From: Clavibacter michiganensis subsp. insidiosus
GTDB lineage: Bacteria; Actinomycetota; Actinomycetes; Actinomycetales; Microbacteriaceae
Direction: 5' to 3'
Assembly: GCF_002240565.1 (NCBI RefSeq)
Contig: NZ_MZMO01000001.1
Location: 248,001 to 312,000 of the forward strand
DNA length: 64,000 bases
Position numbers and translations under genes: made by a program. Numbering within the stretch: the stretch's first letter is position 1; every line of letters starts with the position of its first letter. The notes below the pieces were generated by a model. The model was not told where the DNA came from and did not search any database. It saw only the letters and a list, made by a program, of their open reading frames with translations. Positions 7,852 to 18,415 of this stretch are shown one piece after another.

Positions 7852-8889
7852 CTACGGGCGCTCGGCGCCGACGAGCTCGCCGTCCGGATCCACCGCGCTC
7901 CCGGCGGCCGGCGCACCGTGGCCCGCGGGGCCGTCCGGTCCGTCGGAGGCCGCGTCGAGCAGCGCGTCGGGCAGGGACGCGAGGAAGTGCTCCGCGTCGA
8001 GCGCCGCGACCGTGCCCGACGCCGCCGCCGTGACGGCCTGGCGGTAGGTGGGGTCGATCACGTCGCCGGCGGCGAAGACGCCCGGCAGGTTCGTGCGCGA
8101 GGAGCGGCCGTCGACGGCGATGGTGCCCTCGGTGGTGAGCTCCAGCTGCTGGTGGAAGAGGTGCGTGCGCGGGTCATTGCCGATGGCGATGAAGAGGCCC
8201 TCGAGCGCGAGGGGACGCTGCTCGCCCGTGACGGTGTCCTCGAGGACGACGCCCTCGACCTTCTCGCCGCCTGTGATGTCGACCACCTGCGCGTTCCAGA
8301 TGAACTCGATCTTCGGGTTCTCGAACGCGCGCTCCTGCATGATCTTGGAGGCACGCAGCGAGTCCTTGCGGTGGATCACGTAGACCTTCTCCGCGAAGCG
8401 GGTGAGGAACGTGGCCTCCTCCATGGCGCTGTCGCCGCCGCCGACGACCGCGATGGTCTTCTGGCGGAAGAAGAAGCCGTCGCACGTCGCGCACCAGGAG
8501 ACGCCGTGTCCGCTGAAGCGGTCCTCCGCGGGGAGGCCGAGCTTGCGGTACGCGGATCCCGTCGCGGCGATGACCGCGAGGGCCTCGTGCACTTCGCCGT
8601 TGCCGAGGGTGACGCGCTTGACCTCGCCCGTGAGCTCGACGGAGGTGACGTCGTCGAGGACGACCTCGGTGCCGAAGCGCTCGGCCTGCGCCTGCATCGC
8701 CATCATGAGGTCGGGGCCCTGGATGCCGTCGGTGAACCCCGGGTAGTTCTCGACCTCGGTGGTGTTCATGAGCTCGCCGCCGGCCTCGACCGAGCTCGCG
8801 ATGAGGAGGGGCGTGAGGTTGGCGCGCGCGGCGTAGATGGCGGCCGTGTATCCCGCGGGACCCGAACCGATGATGATGATCTGACGCAC
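7852..8889 (-). CDS. trxB: Thioredoxin-disulfide reductase
   Basis: This FAD/NADPH flavoenzyme of 345 residues reduces thioredoxin. The FAD-binding GSGPAGYTAA is at 9-18, the redox-active CATC at 133-136 (SWCATCDGFFFR), the NADPH loop VVGGGDSAMEEA follows, and AAGDVIDPTYRQA near the end closes the FAD site. A Pro/Gly/Asp-rich tail of about 40 residues extends past the usual end. I chose the GTG at 8889 because GGAGGAG lies about 9 bases upstream. A GTG at 8940, placed 6 bases after the promoter's GTT, could make a leaderless longer form. Confidence 0.93.
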   Translation of the reverse strand: MRQIIIIGSGPAGYTAAIYAARANLTPLLIASSVEAGGELMNTTEVENYPGFTDGIQGPDLMMAMQAQAERFGTEVVLDDVTSVELTGEVKRVTLGNGEVHEALAVIAATGSAYRKLGLPAEDRFSGHGVSWCATCDGFFFRQKTIAVVGGGDSAMEEATFLTRFAEKVYVIHRKDSLRASKIMQERAFENPKIEFIWNAQVVDITGGEKVEGVVLEDTVTGEQRPLALEGLFIAIGNDPRTHLFHQQLELTTEGTIAVDGRSSRTNLPGVFAAGDVIDPTYRQAVTAAASGTVAALDAEHFLASLPDALLDAASDGPDGPAGHGAPAAGSAVDPDGELVGAERP

Positions 8890-8946
8890 GACGGCTTCTC
8901 CTCCACTGCTCGGCGGGGCGTCTTCCCGGCACCCGCTCACCTCTGC

Positions 8947-8972
8947 AACAGACCCACGGTAGCGGCTATTCC
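8947..8972 (-). promoter_or_regulatory. Sigma-R/sigma-H type thiol-stress promoter of trxB
   Basis: On the minus strand GGAAT (8972-8968) and GTT (8949-8947) are separated by exactly 18 bases. This equals the GGAAT-N18-GTT consensus of the Streptomyces sigma-R and mycobacterial sigma-H regulons, in which trxB-trxA is a classical target. Transcription would begin about 50 bases before the trxB GTG at 8889. Confidence 0.85.
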
Positions 8973-9045
8973 TGCGGCTCCACCGGGCGGGGTCATGTGC
9001 GCGGACAGGCCTCGACGTGGGTCGGGCCGGCGGCGGCGCGAGGGG

Positions 9046-10677
9046 TCAGCGGCGGCGGATGCGGCGCATGACGGGGCCCGCGAGCTGCTGCAGCTCGGAC
9101 GAGCGCATGGCGGCCAGCGCGGCGAGGTAGACGGCCGTCATGACGGCGGCCAGCGGGATCCCGACGAGGAGCGCCTGGCCCTTGGACGCGACGCCGACGC
9201 CGGCGAACGCGCCACCGGAGACGAGGGTGAGCAGCGCGATGCCGACGAGCGCGGTCGGCACCGCGGCGACGACGAAGCCGACGGCGCTGCGGAGGATCCG
9301 GCGGCCGTCGATGCGGCCGATGCGCCGGCGGAGGAGCACCGCGGCCAGCACGGCCTGCCCGGTCACCGTGACGGTCTGCAGCACCGCGAGCCCCACGCCG
9401 ATCAGCTCGACGGGCTGCTGGGAGATGACCAGGGCGCCGACGATGAACAGCACGACCTGCGCGCACTGGATGAGGAACGGCGTGCGCGTGTCCGAGAGCG
9501 CGTAGAAGGCGCGCTGCAGCACGAACAGGGTGCTGAACGCGGGCAGCCCGAGGATGAAGGCGATGAGGACGACGCCGTAGCCGCGGACCTCGCCGATGTC
9601 GCCCGACACCATCACGCGCGCCACGGGGCCTGCGAGCACCGCGATGAGCGCGGTGGACAGCACGGTCATGAGGCCGACGAGCCGGACGGCGGAGGAGAGG
9701 TCCGCCCGCATGCTGTCGTGGTCGCCCTCGCCCGCGTGCGTGCTCATGCGCGTGAAGTAGGCGGTGGCGATGGAGACCGCGAAGATCGAGTGCGGCAGCA
9801 TGAAGAACAGCCACGCGTTCAGGAGGATCGTGCTCGAGGGGCTGTCAGAGGTGGCCGCGATGTTGGCCACGTTCGACTGCGCGATCCCGGCCAGCTGCGT
9901 GACGACGAGCATGCCGAAGGTCCAGCCGGCGAGGCGGCCGGCGGTGCCGAGGCCAACTCCCCGCCACGCGAAGTCGAACCGGAAGCGCAGTCCCACGCGT
10001 CGCCAGAACACGAAGAGGATGAGCGCCTGGGCCACGACGCCGAGGGTCGCGGATCCGGCCAGCACGACGATCTTGTCGAGGCTCCAGTCGTCGACCGGTC
10101 GGCTGCCGGATCCGAACATGGCCTGGAAGACGAGCAGGCCGGCGATGGCGACCACGTTGTTGAGGACCGGGGCCCACGTGAACGGGCCGAAGGACCCGCG
10201 CGCGTTCAGCACCTCGCCGAGCACGGCGTAGAGCCCGTAGAAGAGGATCTGCGGGAGGCACCAGTACGCGAACGCGACGACGAGCGCGAACACGTCCGGC
10301 GGCAGGGTGGCGGCGTAGAGGCGCGAGACGACGGGAGCGCCCACGGTCGCGAGGATCGTGACGCCGCCGAGCACGACGATGGCGATGGTCACGAGCTTGT
10401 TGATGTACCCGGCACCGCCGTCGGCGTGCTTCGCGGCGCGCACGACCTGCGGCACCAGGACGGCGTTGAGGACGCCGCCCGCGATGATCACGTAGATGTT
10501 GTTGGGCAGCTGGTTCGCGTTGGAGAACGCGTTGGAGCTGCCGAGGGTCGCGCCGATGGTCTGCAGCAGGACGATGGCCTTGACGAAGCCGAGGACGCGC
10601 GAGACGAACGTCCCCGAGGCGAGGAGGGCCGACGCTCGGCCGATGCCGCCTCCGCGCGGGGCGGGCGCGGCCGTCAC
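9046..10677 (-). CDS. murJ: Lipid II flippase MurJ (MviN)
   Basis: The 543-residue polytopic membrane protein belongs to the MOP/MVF superfamily and flips lipid II across the membrane for peptidoglycan synthesis. The N-terminal SALLASGTFVSRVLGFVKAI and the NQLPNNIYVIIAGGVLNAVLVPQVVRA segment are MurJ hallmarks. About fourteen hydrophobic spans are visible. The pseudokinase extension of mycobacterial MviN is absent. It lies 36 bp downstream of the DUF6049 gene on the same strand, a pairing conserved in many Actinobacteria. Confidence 0.93.
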   Translation of the reverse strand: MTAAPAPRGGGIGRASALLASGTFVSRVLGFVKAIVLLQTIGATLGSSNAFSNANQLPNNIYVIIAGGVLNAVLVPQVVRAAKHADGGAGYINKLVTIAIVVLGGVTILATVGAPVVSRLYAATLPPDVFALVVAFAYWCLPQILFYGLYAVLGEVLNARGSFGPFTWAPVLNNVVAIAGLLVFQAMFGSGSRPVDDWSLDKIVVLAGSATLGVVAQALILFVFWRRVGLRFRFDFAWRGVGLGTAGRLAGWTFGMLVVTQLAGIAQSNVANIAATSDSPSSTILLNAWLFFMLPHSIFAVSIATAYFTRMSTHAGEGDHDSMRADLSSAVRLVGLMTVLSTALIAVLAGPVARVMVSGDIGEVRGYGVVLIAFILGLPAFSTLFVLQRAFYALSDTRTPFLIQCAQVVLFIVGALVISQQPVELIGVGLAVLQTVTVTGQAVLAAVLLRRRIGRIDGRRILRSAVGFVVAAVPTALVGIALLTLVSGGAFAGVGVASKGQALLVGIPLAAVMTAVYLAALAAMRSSELQQLAGPVMRRIRRR

Positions 10678-10713
10678 GAGGCGACCGCGGCAGGGGTGCG
10701 GGGCGCGATCCGG

Positions 10714-13002
10714 TCAGTCATCGATCTCCTCGGGCAGGCCGGCGAGCTGCCGGGCGCGGGCGCGGCGGCGCTTGCGGATGCTGCGGAACAGGCCGAAGCC
10801 GAACAGGAGGGCGACCGCGGCGACGAACAGGGTCGTCACGACGGCCTCGAACCCGGCGCGGATGAAGAGCTCGACGGGCGCGCTCTCGCCGATCTGGACG
10901 GAGCCGTCCTCGGTCGTCAGCCGCGCGGTGACCACGACGTCGCCGTTCGAGATGGAGGTGATGGGCGGTCGGGCCGACGCGCTGCCGTGCGCGGGGACCG
11001 TCACGAGCGCGGAGTCGTCCACGCGGATCCGCCCGCTGCCCGCGATGATCGAGAGCCGCACCGTGACGGGTTGGTCGAGCGCGTTGCTCACGTTGATCAG
11101 GAGGCTCGTCGTGTCGCTGATGACGGTGTTCTGGCGGGTGGTGATGGCGACGGAGTCCAGCAGCGCATCGGCCTGGGCGGTGTAACCGTCCTGGACGGTC
11201 AGCAGCCCATCCTCGTCGTCGCGCCAGCGGATCGCGAGCGTGGCGAGCAGGAGCATCCGCTGCTGGCCGGTGATGAGCTCGGGACGCTCGACCGCCTTCG
11301 CGAACGCGTCGACCTGGGCCTCGAGGGACATCGCGTCGGCGACCCGCTGGACCCGGGTGGCGTCCTCCGGGTGGTCGACCACCTCGAGGGGGACGGGCGC
11401 GGTCGCGAACGCCGCGCCCAGCTGCGCGGTGTCGCTGAAGGGGAGCCCCTGGATCGCGTCGAGCAGCTGTCCCAGGCGGCCGCCGGAGGCCGCCCATCCG
11501 CGCTCCAGGCCCGCGACGACGACGTGGCCGTCGGCCGCGCGCGCGTCGGCCGAGAGGGTCGCGGAGAGCTGCGCCAGCGCGATCCCGAACGCCTCGTCCG
11601 TCTCCGCGGAGAGCGCGCGGTCGACGAGGGCGGAGACCCGCGCGTCGGTCACGAGCACGGTCGTGTCGCCGATCCTCCCGGTCGCGGCGCCGGACGCGGT
11701 GCCGGTGGACTGCACGTCGCCGCTCGCGAGGATCGCCGTCGTGGTGCCGCTGGCGGCCAGCACCCCGAGGTCGCCGGATGTGACAGTGCCCGCGGCCGGC
11801 CAGGAGACCCCGGAGATCGTGTAGTCCCAGGCGGTCAGGTCGGCGAGGCTCGGCACGGGGGTGAGGGCCGGCGCGGTGGGCGTGGGGCTCGGCTCGGGAC
11901 TGGACGAGGGGGCGGGCGTCTCGGCGGGGGCGCTCGCGGCCCCCGCGACGGCGGATCCGCCGCGCGTGCCGCTCGCGGCGGGGGACTCCGTGGCCGTGGG
12001 GGTCTCGCTGGGCGTCGAGCTCGGCGCGGGGGTCGAGCCCGGCGCGGCGAACCGGCTCGCCTGCACGGCGTAGGTGGTGTCCGTGGGCGCGAGGAGCGTC
12101 GCGGCGCCGGCCTGCGCCTGCACGGCGACGTCGGCGTCCGCCCAGGCCAGCGCGAAGGTCTCGTTCGGCATCTCGCGGAGGCGCTGCAGCCATTCGACGG
12201 CGGACGCGGGGGCGTCGGCGCCGAGGATCCGGATGGACGCGATGATCCGCGGGTCGATGCCCACCGCGACGGGCCGCCCGGAGACAGCGTCCAGCTGGCG
12301 CGTCAGCGTGCCGCCCGTGGCCGTGTACGTCGCGAGGGCCTCGGCGTCGATGAAGTCGGAGGCGCTCGGCGGCACGGTGAGCGGCATGACGGCCGCGACG
12401 GGCGTGGGGGTCGGATCCGCGCCCGGACTCCAGACGACGGCCCCACGCCCGGTCGCGACGTCCGCGCCACCCGCCTCGAGCTCGGCCGTCAGCCCGCGCG
12501 GCCCGAAGCCGCCGCGGCTGCCCTGCAGCGCCACGGTCGCCGACGGTACGGTGATGCCCACGTCGACCGTGCCCCCCGCGGGCACCTCGGGGGTGTCGGT
12601 GCGGCCGATGCGCGGGCCGGTCCGCGTGTTCTGGTCGGTGGACGCCGTGTCGAGCCAGCCGTCGACCTTGGCGCGGGTGTCGAGGACGGTGCGGTTGAGG
12701 TCGAGGTCGATGCGCCCGGCCGGGACCGCGGCGTCCGTGGCGTTGACCACGGAGACGGTGACGGCGAGGTCCTCACCGGGGGTGAGGATCCCTTCGGCCG
12801 CGGGCGTGACGGTGAGCGTCACGCCGTCGGTGGCCGCGTGCGCCGGGGTCGACGGACCCGCGACCGTCCCGGCGGCGAGGGTCCCGGCGGCGACCGTGAC
12901 GCACACGAGGGTGGAGATCGTGCGTCGGGCGGATAGCCGGATCGACCGGAGTGCTCTGTCCGTGCGGGTGGGGCCGGCGTCGTGTCGAGGCGCGGCGTGC
13001 AT
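10714..13002 (-). CDS. Secreted, membrane-anchored DUF6049 family protein
   Basis: This 762-residue protein has an N-terminal signal peptide (hydrophobic core near 35-50, cleavage near AHAATDG), a large extracellular region with a long Pro/Ser/Thr linker (about 320-380), and a C-terminal transmembrane span followed by an RKRRRARAR cytoplasmic tail. No catalytic motif is recognisable. Its fixed place between murJ and the CCA gene suggests an envelope role, but function is unknown. The ATG at 13002 lies 6 bases after a TAGAAT -10 hexamer, so the message should be nearly leaderless. Confidence 0.8.
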   Translation of the reverse strand: MHAAPRHDAGPTRTDRALRSIRLSARRTISTLVCVTVAAGTLAAGTVAGPSTPAHAATDGVTLTVTPAAEGILTPGEDLAVTVSVVNATDAAVPAGRIDLDLNRTVLDTRAKVDGWLDTASTDQNTRTGPRIGRTDTPEVPAGGTVDVGITVPSATVALQGSRGGFGPRGLTAELEAGGADVATGRGAVVWSPGADPTPTPVAAVMPLTVPPSASDFIDAEALATYTATGGTLTRQLDAVSGRPVAVGIDPRIIASIRILGADAPASAVEWLQRLREMPNETFALAWADADVAVQAQAGAATLLAPTDTTYAVQASRFAAPGSTPAPSSTPSETPTATESPAASGTRGGSAVAGAASAPAETPAPSSSPEPSPTPTAPALTPVPSLADLTAWDYTISGVSWPAAGTVTSGDLGVLAASGTTTAILASGDVQSTGTASGAATGRIGDTTVLVTDARVSALVDRALSAETDEAFGIALAQLSATLSADARAADGHVVVAGLERGWAASGGRLGQLLDAIQGLPFSDTAQLGAAFATAPVPLEVVDHPEDATRVQRVADAMSLEAQVDAFAKAVERPELITGQQRMLLLATLAIRWRDDEDGLLTVQDGYTAQADALLDSVAITTRQNTVISDTTSLLINVSNALDQPVTVRLSIIAGSGRIRVDDSALVTVPAHGSASARPPITSISNGDVVVTARLTTEDGSVQIGESAPVELFIRAGFEAVVTTLFVAAVALLFGFGLFRSIRKRRRARARQLAGLPEEIDD

Positions 13003-13008
13003 CTGGCG

Positions 13009-13085
13009 ATTCTAAATGGCTGGCCCCGCGCGGCCTGTGTGCCCTCGCCGTGGACGCCGACGCCGGTCGTAGCCCGCCGTAGACT
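13009..13085. promoter_or_regulatory. Divergent near-leaderless promoters (DUF6049 and cca)
   Basis: The 91-bp divergent gap holds TAGAAT on the minus strand (13014-13009), 6 bases before the DUF6049 ATG, and TAGACT on the plus strand (13080-13085), 8 bases before the cca ATG. Neither gene has a Shine-Dalgarno sequence and neither hexamer has a clear -35. Confidence 0.65.
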
Positions 13086-13093
13086 GTCCGACC

Positions 13094-14524
13094 ATGCACA
13101 GCGTCGCACAGGCCCTCGAGCGTCTCCGCGAGCTGGCCTCATCGCCCCCGGTCGCCGTGCTCGCCCGCGCCTTCCACGAGGCGGGCCACGAGCTCGCCCT
13201 CGTCGGCGGACCGGTGCGCGACGCCTTCCTCGGTCGTGCCGCGACCGACCTCGACCTCACCACCGACGCCCGCCCGGATCGCATCCTCGAGATCGTGAAG
13301 CCCGTCGCCGACGCCCACTGGGACATCGGCCGCGCGTTCGGCACCATCGGCGCGCGCGTCAAGGGGGAGCAGGTCGAGATCACGACCTACCGCACCGACC
13401 AGTACGACGGCGTCTCCCGGAAGCCCGAGGTCGAGTTCGGCTCCTCGCTCGAGGAGGACCTCGTGCGCCGGGACTTCACGGTCAACGCGCTCGCCGTGCG
13501 CCTGCCCCAGGTGGTCCTCGTGGATCCGTCCGGCGGCATCGACGACCTCCTCGCCCAGCTGCTCCGCACGCCCGTCGCCCCGGAGGTCTCGTTCGGCGAC
13601 GACCCGCTCCGCATGATGCGCGCCGTCCGCTTCGCCTCGCAGCTCGGCTTCCGCCTCGACGACGGCGCGCTCGCCGCCATCCGCGACATGGCACCGCGGA
13701 TCCTCGACATCTCCGTCGAGCGCGTGAGCGACGAGCTCTCCAAGCTGCTGCGCACGCCCGAGCCGCGCGCGGGCCTCGACCTCCTCGTGGAGGGCGGCCT
13801 CGCCGACCACGTGCTGCCGGAGCTCCCCGCGATGAAGCTCGAGGCCGACGAGCACCACCGCCATAAGGACGTCTACCAGCACTCCCTCCAGGTGCTCGAC
13901 CAGGCCATCGACCACGAGCGCTCCCGTCACCCGGGCGAGGCCCCGGACCTCGTGCTCCGGCTGGCCGCGCTCCTCCACGACATCGGCAAGCCGTCCACGC
14001 GTCGCCTCGAGCCCGGCGGGGTCGTCACCTTCCACCACCACGACGTCGTCGGATCCAAGATGGCCAAGCGCCGCCTCCGCGCCCTCCGCTTCGACAACGA
14101 CACCATCGCGTCCGTCGCGCGACTGATCGAGCTGCACCTCCGCTTCTTCGGCTACACCGAGGGCGGCTGGACCGACTCGGCCGTGCGCCGCTACGTGCGC
14201 GACGCCGGCCCCGAGCTCGAACGCCTGCACATGCTCACGCGCGCCGACGTCACCACGCAGAACCGCCGCAAGGCCGACCGCCTCGGATTCGCCTACGACG
14301 ACCTCGAGGCCCGCATCGCCGAGCTCGCCGAGCAGGAGGAGATGGCGGCCGTCCGCCCGGACCTCGACGGCGAGGCGATCATGCGGATCCTCGACGTCCC
14401 GCCGGGCCCGGTCGTGGGCCGCGCCTACCGCTTCCTCCTCGAGCTGCGGCTCGACGAGGGCCCCCTCCCGGAGGACGAGGCCCAGCGTCGCCTCGTCGCG
14501 TGGTGGGCCGCCGAGCAGTCCTGA
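13094..14524 (+). CDS. cca: CCA tRNA nucleotidyltransferase
   Basis: The 476-residue class II enzyme adds or repairs the 3'-CCA end of tRNAs. The N-terminal nucleotidyltransferase head has [12 protein letters not shown] (37-48) and the metal-binding TDLDLTT (D52, D54). The [12 protein letters not shown] motif follows. An HD domain is visible at about 290-300 ([14 protein letters not shown]), typical of the long actinobacterial form. The ATG at 13094 lies 8 bases after TAGACT with no ribosome-binding site, suggesting a leaderless mRNA. Confidence 0.93.
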   Translation: MHSVAQALERLRELASSPPVAVLARAFHEAGHELALVGGPVRDAFLGRAATDLDLTTDARPDRILEIVKPVADAHWDIGRAFGTIGARVKGEQVEITTYRTDQYDGVSRKPEVEFGSSLEEDLVRRDFTVNALAVRLPQVVLVDPSGGIDDLLAQLLRTPVAPEVSFGDDPLRMMRAVRFASQLGFRLDDGALAAIRDMAPRILDISVERVSDELSKLLRTPEPRAGLDLLVEGGLADHVLPELPAMKLEADEHHRHKDVYQHSLQVLDQAIDHERSRHPGEAPDLVLRLAALLHDIGKPSTRRLEPGGVVTFHHHDVVGSKMAKRRLRALRFDNDTIASVARLIELHLRFFGYTEGGWTDSAVRRYVRDAGPELERLHMLTRADVTTQNRRKADRLGFAYDDLEARIAELAEQEEMAAVRPDLDGEAIMRILDVPPGPVVGRAYRFLLELRLDEGPLPEDEAQRRLVAWWAAEQS

Positions 14525-14571
14525 TCCGCATGGCCGCGGCCCTCGGCCTGGTGCGACTCCTCCCCATCCGG

Positions 14572-14687
14572 TAGTCTTGCGAGGTTGTCCGCCCGGCAAC
14601 GGGATTCCCCTGCCCCGCGCGGACAGATGCACATACCCTCCTGTCGCAGATCGTCTGCGACCGTTCAAGTCCGAAGGAGGTGGGTTA
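14572..14687 (+). promoter_or_regulatory. Promoter and structured leader of rpsF operon (S6:S18-type candidate)
   Basis: TAGTCT (14572-14577) is a likely -10, giving a leader of about 104 nt. TGTCCG (14586) pairs with CGGACA (14620-14625) and encloses CCCG-GCAA-CGGG (14592-14603), a GNRA-capped hairpin. A second perfect stem GTCGCAGA-TCG-TCTGCGAC follows (14643-14661). AAGGAGG (14674-14680) precedes the GTG. Such leaders of rpsF operons commonly bind the S6:S18 complex for feedback control. Assignment to that family is inference. Confidence 0.55.
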
Positions 14688-15152
14688 GTGACGCATCAGT
14701 ACGAACTCATGGTGATCCTCGATCCCGAGATCGATGAGCGCACCGTCGCTCCCAGTCTCGACAAGTTCCTCAACGTCATCCGCACCAGCGGTGGCACCGT
14801 CGACTCCGTCGACGTCTGGGGCCGTCGTCGACTGGCGTACGAGATCAACAAGAAGAACGAGGGTATCTACGCCGTCGTCCAGCTCACCGCCACGAGCGAG
14901 GCCACGCAGGAGCTCGACCGCCAGCTGGGTCTGTCCGAGGCCGTCATGCGCACCAAGGTGCTGCGTGCCGAGGAGGCCATGGCCATGGTCGCGTCAGCTC
15001 GCAAGCTCGCCGACGAGAAGGCCGCCCGCAAGGCAGCCGCCACGTCCAAGGCCGCCGACGCCGCGCCCCAGGCACCCGCCACGGATGCCGCTCCGGCGAC
15101 GCCCGGCAAGCCGGCGGCGCAGGCCGCTTCCAGCGAGAAGACCGGGGAGTAG
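14688..15152 (+). CDS. rpsF: 30S ribosomal protein S6
   Basis: S6 binds 16S rRNA together with S18 in the platform of the small subunit. The N-terminal [16 protein letters not shown] and [18 protein letters not shown] segments are diagnostic. The protein is 154 residues because of an Ala/Pro/Lys-rich C-terminal tail of about 45 residues beyond the usual 95-105. The GTG at 14688 has AAGGAGG 7 bases upstream. Longer in-frame starts upstream would run through the structured leader. It leads the rpsF-ssb-rpsR-rplI operon. Confidence 0.95.
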   Translation: MTHQYELMVILDPEIDERTVAPSLDKFLNVIRTSGGTVDSVDVWGRRRLAYEINKKNEGIYAVVQLTATSEATQELDRQLGLSEAVMRTKVLRAEEAMAMVASARKLADEKAARKAAATSKAADAAPQAPATDAAPATPGKPAAQAASSEKTGE

Positions 15153-15155
15153 TCG

Positions 15156-15710
15156 ATGGCCGGCGAAACCATCATCACGGTCGTGGGCAACCTCACCAGT
15201 GATCCGGAGCTGCGGTACACGCAGAACGGGCTGGCGGTAGCCAACTTCACCATCGCCTCCACGCCGAGGTCCTTCGACCGCGCGAGCAACGACTGGAAGG
15301 ACGGCGACGCCCTCTTCCTCCGTGCGAGCGTGTGGCGCGAGTTCGCCGAGCACGTGGCGTCCTCGCTCACCAAGGGCTCGCGTGTCGTCGCTACCGGCCG
15401 CCTCAAGCAGCGGTCGTACGAGACGAAGGAGGGCGAGAAGCGCACCTCCATCGAGCTCGAGGTCGACGAGATCGGCCCCTCGCTCCGTTACGCGACCGCT
15501 CAGGTCACGCGCGCGGCCGGCGGCGGCGGCAACGGCGGCGGGGGCAACTCCGGCGGCGGTGGCCGTGGCCAGTTTGGCGGCGGACAGCCCCAGCAGCAGC
15601 AGGTGGCCGAGGAGCCGTGGGGCACCCCCGCGAACTCCGGCGGCAACTCCGGCGGCGGCGACGGCGGCTGGTCCAACCCCGGCAACTTCAACGACGAGAC
15701 GCCCTTCTAG
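15156..15710 (+). CDS. ssb: Single-stranded DNA-binding protein
   Basis: The 184-residue SSB has an N-terminal OB-fold (about 1-110, starting [20 protein letters not shown]) and a Gly/Gln/Asn-rich flexible linker. The acidic C-terminal tip ends NDETPF, with the terminal Asp-x-x-Pro-Phe peptide that recruits helicases and repair proteins. It lies 3 bp after rpsF. The linker is encoded by GGCGGC-type repeats at about 15520-15670. Confidence 0.95.
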   Translation: MAGETIITVVGNLTSDPELRYTQNGLAVANFTIASTPRSFDRASNDWKDGDALFLRASVWREFAEHVASSLTKGSRVVATGRLKQRSYETKEGEKRTSIELEVDEIGPSLRYATAQVTRAAGGGGNGGGGNSGGGGRGQFGGGQPQQQQVAEEPWGTPANSGGNSGGGDGGWSNPGNFNDETPF

Positions 15711-15746
15711 GGCTCGTCGCACTACGTACGAAAGACAGGAAGAATC

Positions 15747-16010
15747 ATGGCTGGAAAGAGCAGCGGCGACCGCCGCAAGCCTCTCCGCGGAGCCAAGGGT
15801 GGCAAGAACGCCGCCCCGGCGAAGTCCATCCGCGTCGGCGTCATCGACTACAAGGATGTCGCCACCCTCCGCAAGTTCATCTCCGAGCGGGGAAAGATCC
15901 GCGCTCGTCGCATCACCGGTGTCTCGGTGCAGGAGCAGCGCCTCATCGCGCGCGCAGTCAAGAACGCGCGTGAGATGGCACTGCTCCCCTACGCCGGCTC
16001 CGGCCGTTAA
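15747..16010 (+). CDS. rpsR: 30S ribosomal protein S18
   Basis: This 87-residue basic protein carries the S18 core [36 protein letters not shown] and pairs with S6 in the 30S platform. It has no cysteines, so it is a zinc-independent form. It sits between ssb and rplI with GACAGGAAG about 7 bases before the ATG. Confidence 0.95.
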   Translation: MAGKSSGDRRKPLRGAKGGKNAAPAKSIRVGVIDYKDVATLRKFISERGKIRARRITGVSVQEQRLIARAVKNAREMALLPYAGSGR

Positions 16011-16021
16011 GGGGTAATGGA

Positions 16022-16474
16022 ATGTCGAAAGTGATCCTCACGACCGAGGTCTCCGGCCTCGGTTCCCCCGGCGACGTCGTCGAGGTCAAGAACGGGTTCT
16101 CCCGCAACTACCTCGTCCCCCAGGGCTTCGCGGTCATCTGGAGCCGTGGCGGCGAGAAGCAGATCGAGCAGATCAAGGCCGCGCGTGCCGCTCGCGAGCA
16201 CGCGACCATCGAGGAGGTGCAAGACCTCAAGAGCCGCCTCGAGGCCAAGATCGTCAAGCTGACCGTCAAGGCCGGCCAGGGCGGGCGCCTCTTCGGCTCC
16301 GTCAAGACGTCCGACATCGCCAAGGCGGTCGAGGAGTCCGGCATCGGCCAGGTCGACAAGCGCAAGATCGAGATCCCCAACGCCATCAAGGCCACGGGGA
16401 ACCACGAGGCCACGATCCGGCTCCGTGACGACATCATCGCCACGATCAGCCTGCAGGTCGTCGCCGCGAAGTAA
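16022..16474 (+). CDS. rplI: 50S ribosomal protein L9
   Basis: The 150-residue L9 has the N-terminal rRNA-binding domain ([36 protein letters not shown]), a long connecting helix and a C-terminal domain. This matches the usual 148-150 residues. It is the last gene of the rpsF operon and lies 11 bp after rpsR. A long hairpin follows the stop. Confidence 0.96.
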   Translation: MSKVILTTEVSGLGSPGDVVEVKNGFSRNYLVPQGFAVIWSRGGEKQIEQIKAARAAREHATIEEVQDLKSRLEAKIVKLTVKAGQGGRLFGSVKTSDIAKAVEESGIGQVDKRKIEIPNAIKATGNHEATIRLRDDIIATISLQVVAAK

Positions 16475-16488
16475 CGCAGCACGAGATC

Positions 16489-16521
16489 GATGGCGGTGGG
16501 CTCCTGGAGCCCACCGCCATC
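16489..16521 (+). terminator. Hairpin terminator after rplI
   Basis: A 14-bp perfect stem (GATGGCGGTGGGCT with AGCCCACCGCCATC) around CCTGG begins 14 bp after the rplI stop. There is no T-tract. It closes the ribosomal-protein operon before the gene-free region upstream of dnaB. Confidence 0.75.
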
Positions 16522-16562
16522 GGCGGTTAACCAGCCGGTCAGAGGGCCCTGGATCCCCAGCC

Positions 16563-16760
16563 CCATCCACAGGCGGACCCCTAGCAGACGAACTCTCAAG
16601 CCCTGGTGCAGACTAGTTTTCCCACACTGGTGGGGGAGAACTCCAGCCCAGGTCAAGGGGGTATTCGGGCCCGAAAAAAGTCAGTAGTGCACAGGCTTGT
16701 CCCCAGGTAGTCCACACGATCCCCGGCGTTTCGCCCACTTTGTCCACAGTCTCGTCCACA
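16563..16760 (+). promoter_or_regulatory. Cluster of DnaA boxes upstream of dnaB
   Basis: Five or six boxes lie in one orientation: CCATCCACA (16563), TTTCCCACA (16618, weak), TTGTCCCCA (16697), TAGTCCACA (16708), TTGTCCACA (16740, exact high-GC actinobacterial consensus) and TCGTCCACA (16752). Starts of the last four are 11, 32 and 12 bp apart. The 455-bp region 16475-16929 otherwise holds the rplI terminator, an AT-richer patch (near 16671-16690) and a promoter. I see no gene in it. Confidence 0.7.
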
Positions 16761-16767
16761 GGGGCAT

Positions 16768-16797
16768 TTGGTGCTGGCGTGACCGGATCCATATCGT
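16768..16797 (+). promoter_or_regulatory. Candidate dnaB promoter
   Basis: TTGGTG (16768-16773) and TATCGT (16792-16797) are 18 bp apart, directly downstream of the DnaA boxes. Transcription would start near 16804 and leave a leader of about 125 nt containing a CCCGT-CGA-ACGGG hairpin. Confidence 0.5.
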
Positions 16798-16929
16798 GGG
16801 GCAGCGCCCGTCGAACGGGTCGCGGAGGACCCGTGAGCGGTCCGGCCGACGTCGTCCGAGCGGTGTCGGAGGTCCGAGCTAGAACGGTCGTGCGGGCGCA
16901 TCCGCCCAGCCGACCGAGGGGAGCCGCAC

Positions 16930-18309
<1,380 letters not shown>

Positions 18310-18415
18310 TCGAGCCTGGATCCCTAGAGGGGCGACGGGGCGTTCGTCACCGGTCACGAGGCACGGGCCGCCGACGGGCGTGGACGGGGTCACGACACGT
18401 AGGTCGGCGTCCGCG

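Noticed and set aside
7429..12936. Very long plus-strand ORF of 1835 codons
   Set aside because: It is antisense to trxA, trxB, murJ and the DUF6049 gene. Long antisense frames are expected at this GC content, and its composition (runs of Arg, Glu, Gly, Val, Asp) is not protein-like.
16475..16929. Chromosomal origin between rplI and dnaB
   Set aside because: DnaA boxes are present, but the origin should lie with dnaA left of base 1, and no AT-rich unwinding element of normal size is seen here. Kept only as a DnaA-box cluster.
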